The notes under the pieces: model-generated
What the model saw: only the letters and a program-made list of their open reading frames with translations
Told to the model about the DNA's origin: nothing
Databases searched by the model: none
Position numbers and translations under genes: made by a program
In this document: piece after piece, positions 1-9,178 of the stretch
Layout: each line of letters opens with the position of its first letter
Position numbering within the stretch: the first letter of the stretch is position 1
Assembly: GCA_949825065.1 (NCBI GenBank)
Contig: OX463865.1
Span: 16,383,763-16,447,762 of the forward strand
DNA: 64,000 bases
Direction of reading: 5' to 3'
From: Odontocerum albicorne
Lineage: Eukaryota; Arthropoda; Insecta; Trichoptera; Odontoceridae

Positions 1-190
1 CTCCGCCTCCGCACTAGATGAATGCCCTTTATCAAATGACGGAGCCGGTTGCTAGCCCGGATAAAGGAGGAGGGACTCCTTTCCTAATTTTCTTCCCCTC
101 TCTGTAAATTTACCCCCCCCTTTAATCATCTACTTGCCCATTTTATTTTTGCCCCCTCCCTATCCATAATGGCACCTAGCATACCGGTGT
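1..190. other. unassigned GC-richer edge sequence
   Basis: The first 90 bases are GC-richer than the surroundings and read like an element 3' end; a C/T-rich stretch follows. There is no frame or pairable partner in the window, so I leave it unassigned. Confidence 0.3.
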
Positions 191-435
191 CCGATCGTCT
201 CACCTCAGTGTGCCGTCGGATTCAGTACAGCGGTGTGGTCGGTGAGTTTGCTGGTGGGCAACGGCTCACTCACTTGAAACAAATTCCATGGCACGGTTTT
301 ACTTTTCAACAGATTATCCAGGATCGGGATGTTTTCTCACAGAAGATAGACGTGGAAGAACGGTTCAAAATTGACGTTGAAGTGGCGAGGGGATCCTCGA
401 CTACGAGGCCCGACAGCATCGGCGACAAATACTAA
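191..435 (+). repeat. SINE-A body fused to zinc-finger LINE tail
   Basis: The first ~125 bases (ccgatcgtctc... to gcacggttttacttttcaac) match the body of SINE-A seen at 5341, 16640 and 62291. The copy then enters about 60 bases found in the LINE tail at 3195-3260, including ggatcgggatgttttctcac, which encodes GMFSHRR of the LINE zinc-finger-like motif. It ends in the 3' tail common to both (ttgacgttgaagtggcgagg, then ggcccgacagc). Other SINE-A copies lack the extra LINE piece. The 88-residue open frame across it is fortuitous. Confidence 0.65.
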
Positions 436-830
436 TAATGATAAAAGGACAATTGATACAGGGCCATTTAGATAGCAAACTGTCCTAAAGGGCGGTCTAA
501 CTCGGAACGTTAATCAACTATTATTCACAGATTCAAAATATTACATTATAAATATACACATATACACACTTCTTACCAAGGAATGACCAATACGTGATAG
601 CTACATATTCTTCTTAACACTTGCCACCCTGTGATGGATATTGAGTGACCAGGACTTATATTTTATTTGATTATTCGACGTTTTAATACATAATAAAATT
701 ATTTTTTAAGTTAATTACAAAAAATAACTTAGCAGATTTTGCATAATTTAAATTTAAAACATACATTTTTCACTGGGTGCTTAGCGTCCAGCACCGTGGC
801 TGGCGTAATTTTTTAGTACAGTAAGGCAAG
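436..830. other. no gene seen
   Basis: AT-rich sequence with short open frames only. I recognise no element ends or RNA gene. Confidence 0.4.
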
Positions 831-958
831 TGTTAAACTTTCCCTTTCTGTGCTAAAAAAATCGGCGCGTTCCGGTGCTGTGTATTCAATACACATGTAA
901 AAATGAGCGATTTAAAATCGGAAAAATAAAAATATTCATAGCCAATCGCTTAAATTAA
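831..958 (+). repeat. dispersed repeat family F, copy 1
   Basis: Shares about 120 bases with 11948-12045 (plus) and 16203-16326 (minus): a ctttcc...ctgtgct segment, a GC-rich atcggcgcg block, then the palindrome tgtgtattcaatacaca. No coding capacity is visible. At 16.2-16.4 kb two family F arms face each other, so it may be a fold-back element. Confidence 0.6.
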
Positions 959-1670
959 TTATATTTCAAGTCAAAAGTTTTAATAATTTAAATTTAATTG
1001 CTGAAAACATAAAAAAAAATCGGCCAACGTTTACAAAACGGGCAAAGAGACCACCTCAAACGAATGGCCGCGAGCTACTGAAGCGAGAGAAGCGAGCGAA
1101 CTGAGATTCTATTTCTTGCGTTCCCATACACCGAAATAGAGTGAGGCGTAAATAGCTTCGCTTCTCACCCATCGTGTTTTTTTAGAATTAATATACCTAC
1201 GTCACACACCGGCGCACGTTAGATTGTATTGATGAATTTATTCCCGATTTTCACAAAATATCTCTGATGTGGCCGATAAGTGCTAATTATTATTAATATT
1301 ATTTTTTCATTCAATGCGTAAATGTATAACGGAGAAATACCTAAAATCTGAACCCCGTATTTATTATATTTATAGATATATTAAAGTTTTTAGAAGCAAT
1401 GTGTACTAGTTACATATCACAGGGAAGGAAGGGTTAAGGTGTAGTGTAGTTTATTACGTAGTGTACACATAATATAAATATCATAAATTTTGATGAGACT
1501 CTTAAAAAAGTTTGTCTTCAAATGCTTCTTAAAGCTGCGCACGATACACGTATCTCTTACACTAAAAGGTAGACTATTTCACGCTACAGGACCAGCAACA
1601 GCAAAAACTTTATTATTATATCTCGCCCAACTGGTACACTTTAGACAACCAATTTAATACATGAAAACTA
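959..1670. other. AT-rich sequence with one family D fragment
   Basis: Bases 1470-1610 match family D copies at 25070, 33365 and 44270 (shared core ataaattttgatgagactct, later cttaaagctgc). A purine-rich run at 1070-1110 (repeated aagcgag) is otherwise unexplained. No gene is seen. Confidence 0.45.
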
Positions 1671-2188
1671 TCGTATTCGTCCGACTATAGGGCGACTCTG
1701 ATTTATAAGGCGACTCCTATTTTTTAATCTGCTTTTAGGAGAAAAAAATATTTCCCTCACCATTATAATACGAGTATTATGAAAAATAAAATACAAAATG
1801 TTTAATAAAATACAAAATGTTATGAATTAAAACAAAGTACTCAGCTAATAGTAAAGTACATGTTTAAACATAAAAGGAAGAAACAAAAAAGTCCAACTAC
1901 AGTAGCTGATCAGATCAGTCAGATTCACATATGGCTATATGGTAAAGGCAGCATCCTCAGCATCAGTCTCATCTCATCTTCAGTGATATTATCGTTTTCA
2001 GAATTTTCCCACAAAATATCATATTCAGCACCGTCCATTTTATTGGATGTACAACATTTTTGAAATTCATTGACGGTGGTTTCATTGGAAATTTGAGGAC
2101 TTGTGACTCGAATATAAGGCGACCCCCCCCCCTATTTACGGGTCGCCTTTTAAAATAAAAACCTCGCCTTACAGTCGGGCTAATACGG
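1671..2188 (-). mobile_element. pogo/Tigger-like DNA transposon, deletion derivative
   Basis: Terminal inverted repeats: left tcgtattcgtccgactatag, right (reverse complement) ccgtattagcccgactgtaa; similarity continues into ggcgac. The copy is flanked by TA on both sides (1669-1670 and 2189-2190), as for the Tc1/mariner/pogo superfamily. The minus strand holds a 49-codon frame resembling the acidic C-terminus of pogo-type transposases (next entry). At 518 bp the copy has lost the DNA-binding and DDE domains. Near the right end a hairpin, aaggcgaccc pairing with gggtcgcctt, surrounds a C run. The superfamily rests on the TA flanks and the C-terminal frame. Confidence 0.6.
1925..2074 (-). pseudogene. 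pogo-like transposase C-terminal remnant
   Basis: A 49-codon frame ending in TGA at 1925-1927. It begins VNEFQKCCTSNKMDGAEYD and continues into an acidic stretch (ILWENSENDNITEDEM). Pogo/Tigger proteins typically end with a 'SFKKCGISN.xDGxEDD' segment followed by acidic residues, and this looks like a diverged version. No start codon or catalytic domain is present. The position inside TA-flanked inverted repeats supports the reading. Identification is by motif memory only. Confidence 0.45.
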
Positions 2189-2388
2189 TAAATAAATCTT
2201 CCAGTTCTACTTTTCTCTAAAAAACGTGTTTCCGACACTAATTCAAAAGATGCAATGGAGACAACCCATTAAGGGACTGGAATACAAATATATAATTTAA
2301 ATATATTAACATTTATGATGCACAATGGGTTAATATGTGTGGTCAGTAGACAATTCAGTCTTGTTAACGAGCATCACGGTTTAAAACT

Positions 2389-2554
2389 CATCATCATCAT
2401 CATCATCTATGGCACTACAGCCCATTGTGGGCCCCGGCCTCCTCCAGCAGTCGTTGCCATTCCCCCCTATCCTGGGATGCACTCCTCCAGCCCCTGATGC
2501 CAATCACGTTTGCATCATTCTGCACCCCATCCATCCACCTAAGCTTTGGTCTAC
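2389..2554 (-). pseudogene. RTE-type LINE 3' end (5'-truncated) with target duplication
   Basis: The minus strand reads RPKLRWMDGVQNDANVIGIR, then GWRSASQDRGEWQRLLEEA and a stop. This is the usual C-terminus of RTE-type endonuclease/reverse transcriptases (RGRPKxRWxDGVxxD...DRxxWRxLLEEA). The 3' end runs into (GAT)n, a simple-repeat tail as in RTE elements. An 11-bp target duplication with one mismatch flanks it: ggtttaaaact (2378-2388) and gatttaaaact (2555-2565). Only 166 bp long and without internal stops, so a heavily truncated but rather young insertion. Confidence 0.75.
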
Positions 2555-2659
2555 GATTTAAAACTGAAATAGGCAAATAATTCGCTATTCATCATTATAT
2601 GTGTTGGTAATACTACTGAATGCTAAGAGGTAACAATTACCTTGCAGAGTAATTATGAT

Positions 2660-2745
2660 GACCTCCGTGGTCTACTTGGTAAGATGCTTGTCTCCAAACT
2701 CGGAGATTACGTGTTGAAATCCTGCTGGAACCCAGGTTTTTTTAT
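2660..2745 (+). repeat. SINE-B tRNA-like head
   Basis: gacctccgtggtctacttgg is an A-box-like start; gtgttgaaatcctgctgg corresponds to a decayed B box. It matches, in opposite orientation, the SINE-B heads at 3935, 8865 and 23880. The downstream body is too diverged to delimit. A tRNA gene is unlikely because the same sequence recurs next to a LINE-type tail. Confidence 0.6.
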
Positions 2746-2854
2746 CAAGGATTTATTTTTCCAGATTTTACAATGTTTGTTGCATCTTCAGCGTAACCAA
2801 GATACTTATTAAGTATTTGATTATTGACTTGAAAACCCCACAGCCATGTATATG

Positions 2855-3485
2855 AAAGAATTCAACACCACGTCCTCACTTGAACCGTGAAGTTATACAA
2901 AAGCCAACAGGACCACATCAATCACCTAATCGCTGCTCTAGGAGCTTACTAGAGAAAGTACGACCTACTTTTCCACTATAAACACAGGATTTTGAAGCAT
3001 CATCTGTTGCCTGACTAGTCCATCTGCAGTACTAGTAAGAACCATGAGGGGTAGAGAGCCGTATGTTCTCGGGCTGATGGTGTCTCAGCGGCTAGACGTG
3101 TAAGAAACAGTCAGCGAGCTGCGAACATGCATCAGCATGGCCAGGCGGCTCAGCAGGGTCCACATATCTGTGGCATTTGCGGGAGGGAGTGCGCATCTAG
3201 GATCGGGCTGTTTTCTCAAGGATAATACGATCGATGTGAGAGAACGGTTCAAGATTAACGTTGGAGTGGCGAGGGGATCCTCGACTGCGAGGCCCGGCAA
3301 CGATTACTAGTAAGGAGGGCCAAAGTCTGAGTGAATGTGATGGAATGCAAGTAGCCTGAACGAGTTTGCATGTACGTGTTAAATATTCAGTATTGAAAAA
3401 AATAGTTGTAAGAATTGTTATCTAGTTATAAATTAGTTTATAGCGGTTTAATATTACTATAAAATTAAATAATAAATTATTATTA
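2855..3485 (+). pseudogene. Jockey-type LINE 3' end, split by another LINE
   Basis: Bases 2855-3039 and 3315-3485 together match the end of the Jockey copy at 17455-17766: the last codons (around LEPxSYTKANRTTSI), the tgttgcctgactagtcc block, ctgagtgaatgtgatggaat, and the terminal agaattgttatctagttata. Bases 3040-3304 are a separate insertion. The frame is broken, and the 5' part of the element is missing. Confidence 0.7.
3040..3304 (+). pseudogene. zinc-finger LINE 3' fragment inserted in the Jockey tail
   Basis: Flanked by a perfect 10-bp duplication, tactagtaag (3030-3039 and 3305-3314), so this is a discrete retrotransposition event. One frame encodes HICGICGRECASRIGLFSQ, the CxxC...SRIGL zinc-finger-like motif found at the C-terminus of many LINE-type polyproteins. 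The end (acgttggagtggcgagg...gcgaggcccggcaacg) is the tail also carried by SINE-A. The related copy at 42600-43215 shows the preceding reverse-transcriptase C-terminus. Stops and frameshifts make it dead. Confidence 0.75.
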
Positions 3486-3820
3486 CTACGAAATTAAATA
3501 TTAAGATTATTTAAAATATTTTTTTTATGAAGGATCTACTATGTTGAAAACTGAAACAGGAGCCTTCTTCGAACAACCGAGATGAGAATATTACAAACTA
3601 TTGTAGGAAAATATCTCGGAAATAGGCGTCAGAAACTCTCCTATTCAACAAACCTGCAGTATAGAGGAAATGCTTGAAAATGGAGCCGGAAAACAAGGTG
3701 GTACAAGGGTAACCATGTGAACATAATATGCAGTGATAGTGTTACACGAGACACTCGTCGGACATTGTATGCCAGAAATGCTACCTAAAAGGTGAAGATA
3801 CAGCTGATGCTCTTGTCTCG

Positions 3821-4021
3821 CATTACACTATCGTTGTATACTTGGTGAACTAATTGTCATATGACAATAACTTCCAATCAACCAGAAATATGTGAAAGAA
3901 AAACCTTCAATGAAAACTCAATTGAAATCCTTTTTTATTAAATCTGGGTTCCAACTGCAATCAAACCCGTAATCTTCGAGTTGAGAGACAAGTGTCTTAC
4001 AAACCAGGCCACGGAGGTTAC
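3821..4021 (-). repeat. SINE-B, near full length
   Basis: Reading the minus strand: tRNA-like head (ends at 4021, ggccacggagg in plus sense; B-box-like aatcaaaccc), body, then the LINE-type tail with tctggttgg-like core and a hairpin (gtcat atg acaat in plus sense). Same order as 8757-8945 and 23745-23962. Not a tRNA gene. Confidence 0.7.
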
Positions 4022-4478
4022 TTTGTTTTCAGTTATTAATTTTGCAGCATAACATATTCAAAATCTATATCATAAAGAAAATATAAAACAGAGGAAACTA
4101 GAGCCAAGTTGAACAGTCTTTTTATTACCGACAAGCTTAATTAAAGGTTAAAGGAAATGAGACTGAATTTTAAATGAGTTGCATGTTTCCTTCTGTATTC
4201 AAGGATTAGCGCACGACTTTATAAAAGGGCGTGCACTATTGCAAGGATGGACGACAAGCAAACAGCAAAATATCAGGCGACGTCGAGTCTTCCGCTTCGT
4301 CGAGGGTACAGCTTAATAAATAATTAAAGGATGTATTATATGTACAAAGAAAACGCTAATAGATTCTTGTATTCGATACTTGGAAAAACTGTAACAGAAG
4401 ATTTAAACATGTTTCGATTTAATAGGTTCTTTGAAAAGGTAATTTTAATATCGATCATTTGCATATTACGTAAGAAAG
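4022..4478. other. no gene seen
   Basis: AT-rich, with a GC-richer patch at 4205-4310 that matches nothing else here and has no convincing frame. Confidence 0.4.
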
Positions 4479-4576
4479 ATTGGCACGACCACGCGGTAAC
4501 GCCTTAATTTGTTACTCCCCTCGAATAACACTGGCATTTTTTCTGCCTAGTATTCGGGGGTGTAATGATACCTTTA
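4479..4576 (+). repeat. SINE-A, promoter-proximal half
   Basis: Starts with a decayed tRNA-like segment (cacgaccacgcggtaacgcc) and continues with cctcgaataacactggcatt and tagtattcgggggtgtaatg, as in the copies at 8643 and 62115. The matching distal half resumes at 5273, so this SINE appears to have been split; gataccttt occurs at both break points (4567-4575 and 5277-5285). Confidence 0.6.
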
Positions 4577-4796
4577 TTCTTGTGAATGTACCTAACTATT
4601 GGACTACTCAATTTTTCTCATAGAAGCTTTAATGGTAAACTCTTTAGCTTCAAATGTGTCCTTTTGGCTTGATTGTGGCCATCTGGGTCAATCAGCAGAT
4701 CGCATTTTGTGGTACTGCGATGATAATCATGTCAATAATTTCCAAAATCTCCTCTCAGTATTACATCGGTTCATCTTCGAATCGATTGCTTACTCA
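4577..4796. other. unassigned insert beside RTE fragment
   Basis: Lies between the SINE-A half and the RTE-A 3' end. An open frame covers 4599-4934, but it crosses the boundary into antisense RTE sequence, so I do not call it a gene. Confidence 0.35.
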
Positions 4797-5272
4797 AATC
4801 TTCTTCTTCTTAGTGTCATGCCAGGTCCCTCCAACGTTGGATATCACCTGAGAGTAGACATCTTGGTCCCCGGCAGCCCGAAAAAGATCTTTGACACCCC
4901 TTATGCCAGTCCAATCACGTATCTTGTGGATTAAGGAGATTTGACTCCTGCCAACACCTCTTTGGCCATCAGGTGCAGTAATTTGTATTTTGCTCCTCTA
5001 AGTACATTACCCAAGTAGAACATCTTTCGGATTTTAATATGATTCAGCAACTCTCTATCAACTTTGGCTCTTTGAAGAACCCTTGTGTTGCTGACCATAT
5101 CCGTCCAGGGTATCCGTAGCATTCTCCGGTGCATCCACATTTCGAATGCTTCCAGTCGGTTCATACTACTTACTTTGAGGGTCCATGATTCCACTCCATG
5201 CAATAACACTGACCAAACGTAGCATTTGACTAACCGTTGTCGAAGTTTCAAGTTTAGATTATCATCGCAGAA
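4797..5272 (-). pseudogene. RTE-A LINE reverse transcriptase C-terminus
   Basis: The minus-strand frame reads KLRQRLVKCYVWSVLLHGVE, SWTLKVSSMNRLEAFEM, HRRMLRIPWTDMVSN: the conserved RTE-clade segment after the catalytic domain. It is the same family as 26342-27224. An 18-base deletion and frameshift near 4940-4975 separate it from the final DWTGIRGVKDLFRAAGD segment. The 3' end (around 4797-4810) is a GAA-rich tail. The element lacks all upstream domains. Confidence 0.8.
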
Positions 5273-5530
5273 TAAAGATACCTTTGACTTTAGTGATATC
5301 TATTCTTTCAAAAAATAGTAAAAAAAATAAATAGTGTTCTCCGATCGTCTCATTTCTGTGTGCCATCAGATCCAGTACAGCGTTGTGATCAATGAATTTG
5401 CTGGTGCGCAGCGGCTCACTAATTGTGAAAAATTCCCGCGGTACAGTTTTGTTTTCCCGACGAATTGACGTTGGAATTGTGAGGAGATCCTCGACTACAA
5501 ATCCCAGTGACGACGACAAGACTAGATGTA
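5273..5530 (+). repeat. SINE-A, distal half with LINE-type tail
   Basis: Continues SINE-A from gatacctttgactttagtga through ccgatcgtctcatttctgtg and ggtgcgcagcggctcacta, ending with the tail shared with the zinc-finger LINE (gaattgacgttggaattgtg, then a GAC-rich end). The RTE-A block between it and the other half (4479-4576) is best read as an insertion. Confidence 0.65.
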
Positions 5531-5584
5531 GAAATTTACACGTAGAAAAATATTTAAAGAAGTCGAAAGAATGTCGTTGAAATG

Positions 5585-5830
5585 CGTGCAATGGGAAGAA
5601 TACGCGTGGTGACAATGTTAAATAGAATACTGAAGGATTTTAAGAAGTGATTTATAATGAAAAGGAGCATTCAGAAGTGGTTTGGGCGTGTCGAATGAAT
5701 GAAGAAATACTAACAAAACATACAGTAACAATGTCTGTAAAATGTGACAGAGAAAGGTCATGGGAAATATTGTAGGATCAAGTGATATTTTGGAAGAAAG
5801 GAATGTAAAAAGTTAAAATTGTAGACGTTA
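5585..5830 (+). pseudogene. RTE-E LINE fragment
   Basis: Translation with stops gives FIMKRSIQKWFGRVE, MNEEILTKHTV and RERSWEIL.DQVIFWKK, matching the WFGHVERMNE and GRGRPRKxWLDQVxDILK segments of the abundant RTE-E family (clearest at 44430 and 49690). Dead by multiple stops. Confidence 0.6.
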
Positions 5831-5945
5831 CATATGTTGTTTGAAAAGGTAATTTGTTATTGATCATTTGTTTATTATAAAATAGAAATATTGCGGGGAA
5901 AAATACTAAAAAAAGGCGAAGAAATGTGTGTTGAAAGATATTGTT

Positions 5946-6262
5946 ACGTGACAATACGCCCGCTAGGTTGTACTGTATGCAAATATATTGATACGTGACT
6001 CTATGCCCGCCAGGTTGTACAGTATACAAAAATATTGAAACAGGACAATAAGCCCGCCAGGTTGTTCCGTATATAAAGATATTGATACATGACACTACGT
6101 CCGCCAGGTTGCATTGTATATATTGATACGTGACAATAAGCCCGCCAGGTTGTACTGTATACAAAGATATTGATTCGTGACAATAAGCCCACCAGGTTAT
6201 ACTGAATGCAATGATATTGATACGTGACAATAAGCCCGCCAGGTTGTACTGTATATGGTACA
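5946..6262. repeat. 47-bp minisatellite, 7 copies, built from a LINE/SINE tail
   Basis: The unit is gtgacaataagcccgccagg followed by ttgtactgtatacaaagata and ttgatac. The core cccgccagg.tgtactgtatac is the end of SINE-B and its partner LINE. One copy is 6 bp shorter. Two overlapping minus-strand open frames here are repeat artefacts. Confidence 0.85.
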
Positions 6263-6284
6263 AAGAAAGTGTAATATATTACAA

Positions 6285-6485
6285 ATGTCAGTAAAATATG
6301 TTATAGAGGAAGACCATAGAAAATATATGTCGATTAAGTGATAATGTAGAAAAAGAAAATGTAAAAAATCAGAGAAATCGTAAGAATTATATGGATTAAG
6401 AAGAGGAGAGAGATGCGTCTTGCAATAGGAAAATCTGGCGCTTGCTCTTCTCTGTCTACCCTGACAGGGAGATGTTGCGATGTTA
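6285..6485 (+). pseudogene. RTE-E LINE fragment
   Basis: Shows the last part of the RTE-E coding region (EEERDASCNRKIWRLLFSVY, then PDREM) with stops and shifts. The same final block occurs at 10740-10840 and 32190-32260. Confidence 0.5.
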
Positions 6486-6532
6486 TGTATCTATGTATGT
6501 ACTATACAATGCGAGTCTTACAACAGAGTAAA

Positions 6533-6775
6533 AAAAAACATAAAGTGTAAATATTGATGAACTAGATGGACAGTAAAAAACATAAAGAATAAATATTGAT
6601 GAACTAGATGGACACTAAAAAACATAGAGAAGAAATATGGATGAACTAGATGGACAGTAAAAAATATGAATAATAAATATTGATGAACTAGATGGACAGT
6701 AAAAACATAGAAGAAAGATGGGTGAACTAGATGGACAGTAAAAATATAAAGAAGAAAGATTAATAAACTAGAAAT
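6533..6775. repeat. 42-bp minisatellite, about 6 copies
   Basis: The unit reads aaaaaacataaagaataaat, then attgatgaactagatggacagt. Later copies are shorter and diverged. Confidence 0.85.
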
Positions 6776-7439
6776 TACAAGATCCTATCTGTTACAATGA
6801 TCTGAAAGACGCTGAATTTTCGGTAAATCGTAAAGAGAGGAAAGACCATCGGTTAGATACAAAGGAAGGAAGGACCATCGGAAGAAGGTAAATATAATTT
6901 AGTTTTAATGTTAACACAAACCAATTGTTTGTTCTCAAACAAACATTGTTATAACAAGTACCCTAAGCCAGTAATGGCATACTAATGGCTCTTCAGCTTT
7001 TCATAAAGTCGGAACATTAAAATTTAATGTTTGAAGAGCAACAAAAGAAGAAATTATACTAAAAGTACTTAACTTATCTTAGACATTAATGAGTTCAAAA
7101 ACCTTTAAGTAAAATGGAAATTTATCTCTTACTGAAAATAATTCTTGTATAAACTAATTGAAGATACTCATGTTTGCTTTTTTTTTTAAATTTCCAATGA
7201 AAAAAAAATGATCATACATCCGAATACCGTGCCAGACTACAGTGGATTGGAATAAGACAGCAAAGAAATTATCACGTTCGATCTACCTTCTTTTAAAGGT
7301 TGAAAAGAACAAACTTTCTTTAGTGATTTTTTTCTGAGTTTGTACTACCCCTTCGATCTTGTGAAGGCAGAATTATTTGAGGCTTGAATTTCTAGCTGAA
7401 TAACATGTACAATATACACGTATACCATATTGCAATTTA
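6776..7439. other. no gene seen
   Basis: AT-rich, with a short ggaaggaccatcgg duplication at 6840-6885. Nothing else recognised. Confidence 0.4.
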
Positions 7440-8310
7440 CCTGTTAGGTTAGGTAGAAAACAAAACGTCAGACTTTCTTATCTCGACACATATATTTCAC
7501 ATATTCCATGACCATACCATACACTTCCTCATACGCCTTATACAATTTCTCTAACAACTAACATTTTCATATTTCAAAATAAAATTAATTTTCCGATGTG
7601 ATTTTTTGTGATCCGAAAATGCTAGTAAAGTTAAAAGGAAAAGTATACCAAACGATTGTCAGACTCGCACTCCTCTATGGCTTCGAATGCTGGACGATGT
7701 ATAACTCTTACTCTAGGCAACTACAAACTGCTGAAATGCGCATGCTAAGATGGTCAGCTGGTGTGTCCCTAAGAGACAAAATAAAAATCTCACGCATTCG
7801 TGGAAGCCTAGGTGTTACACACATCAACAGCAAGATGGAGGAGAGGCGATTGAGATGGTATGGGCATGTTGGACGCAGAGCACCCGATCACATTGTGAAC
7901 CAGGCAATCTCCATGGATCTTCCTCGAATAACAACCAGAGGAAGACCAAAAAATTCATGGGTGGTGCAAAAAGATAACCTGATGCAGAGGCACGGCCTGG
8001 GGGACGTAGTCCGGGACAGAAGAGCATACAACCTGAGAACGAGGAGAGCTGACCCCCACAGTCTTCGCAGACAATGAGTTGGGATGGAGCCAGGGAGAAG
8101 AAGAAGAAAATAAAATTAATTTTATTCGACCACGATTCATATGGTTCTTTTTTTACAATCCCTTATACTCACATTTGTAATTTATTAATTCTCGTTATTG
8201 CTTTATTCGTTCTAACATATGTGCCCAAACCATCGCATAATACTCTTCTTCATCTTACTCAACACATCATCTTTACATTCATATTAATCCTTAATCGGAA
8301 CTATAAGAAG
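7440..8310 (-). pseudogene. RTE-E LINE fragment, interrupted
   Basis: Antisense RTE-E sequence on both sides of a younger RTE-B insertion (7593-8106): left 7440-7592, right 8124-8310. The right side translates on the minus strand as DDVLSKMKKSIMRWFGHI, the family hallmark. Degenerate. Confidence 0.65.
7593..8106 (+). pseudogene. RTE-B LINE, 5'-truncated, intact C-terminal frame
   Basis: A 159-residue open frame (7598-8077) reads KLKGKVYQTIVRLALLYGFE, CWTMYNSYSRQLQTAEMRML, RRLRWYGHVGRR, GRPKNSW and ends normally. This is the C-terminal third of an RTE-type reverse transcriptase, after the catalytic motifs. The 3' end is (GAA)n. A perfect 17-bp target duplication, aaaataaaattaatttt, flanks it (7576-7592 and 8107-8123). 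The insertion site is an older antisense RTE-E copy. With no start domain it cannot be autonomous, but the open frame implies a recent insertion. Confidence 0.85.
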
Positions 8311-8642
8311 ATGCATGAATGTAGAGGAGGTGAGAAGGAATGTTGTGTTGGGAAAGTTTGACGCTCTGCCCCCTCTTCTTATCTAAAATGTGATTGTCTA
8401 TATGTTTATACTGAACTGGTCCATGTGTTTGGACTGAACTGTTCTTTTCGCATATATACTCGTATCAAGTCAGTTGACTTAAGACGGTCCCGTATCGTAA
8501 GATCAATAGTGTATACGAGTATTAGGGTTAAATAAAAAAAAATAGTTATCATTTTCACTAGTGTACTTATTTACGTATTATTTTTAAGGTTTGGTTGTAT
8601 ACATACATATGTCTTTTTATTAATCTTTGATGGATCGCTATT

Positions 8643-8756
8643 AGTTTGAGGTGCATGGCCGCGTGGAAATGCACTGGCCTTCCATGCTGAAGGCACGCTG
8701 CGTTACTTTCCTCGAATGACACAGGCATTTTTTATTATGTATTAAACTTTCTTTGT
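8643..8756 (+). repeat. SINE-A head, split by SINE-B
   Basis: tgcatggccgcgtggaaatg through cctcgaatgacacaggcatt matches the SINE-A head at 62120. The expected continuation (ttcgagggtataaggatacc) resumes at 8951, beyond an inserted SINE-B. Confidence 0.65.
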
Positions 8757-8945
8757 AGACAGTACAACCTGGTGGGTTAATTGCTATGTGTCAATATATT
8801 CCAACCGATCAGAAATATATTAAAGAAGTCTTTAGTGAAAACCAGGCTTGAATCCTTTTAAAAAAAATCAGGGGTTACAGCAGGAATCGAACCCCTAACC
8901 TCCGGGCTGGGACACAAGCGTCTTACCAACTAGATCATGGATGAA
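8757..8945 (-). repeat. SINE-B inserted in SINE-A
   Basis: In plus sense: tail (acagtacaacctggtgggtt; hairpin attgctatgtgtcaatat), body, then tRNA-like head with B-box complement ggaatcgaacccc and a diverged end. The best-preserved B box among the SINE-B copies together with 31480. Confidence 0.75.
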
Positions 8946-9012
8946 GTCTTAATATTCGAGGGTATAAGGATACCTATGACTTCAGTCATATTCATTGTTT
9001 TAAAAAAAAAGG
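8946..9012 (+). repeat. SINE-A middle segment after the SINE-B insertion
   Basis: ttcgagggtataaggatacc and tatgacttcagtcatattca align to 4553-4590/5277-5310 of other SINE-A copies. The 3' LINE-type tail is missing. Confidence 0.55.
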
Positions 9013-9079
9013 CTTTTTATTTTTTTTTTCATTTTATAAAAGAAGCAGAAACTACTTATTTTTAATATATTATTTATAG

Positions 9080-9178
9080 TTAAGGTATTAACATTGTGGA
9101 GGTTTAGAAACATTGTAACGGTATAACCCTACCGGTTTCAAGGCTTTCACCTCATCATTAGGGGAGCACAAACGAGAA
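9080..9178 (-). mobile_element. Penelope-like terminal segment, copy 1
   Basis: Minus strand: ctaatgatgaggtgaaagcc, ttgaaaccggtagggttata, ccgttac. The same segment occurs at 46057-46270 (twice, inverted) and 51510-51605. The layout CTGANGA - short stem - GAAAC - CGGTA/TACCG hairpin resembles the hammerhead-like ribozyme ends of Penelope-like retroelements. No coding part lies nearby. Confidence 0.4.

Noticed and set aside
4599..4934. 111-residue plus-strand frame
   Set aside because: Its second half is antisense to the RTE-A coding region, so it is a shadow frame.
7441..7455. ttaggttagg, like the insect telomere repeat TTAGG
   Set aside because: Only two units inside RTE-E-type sequence; no array.
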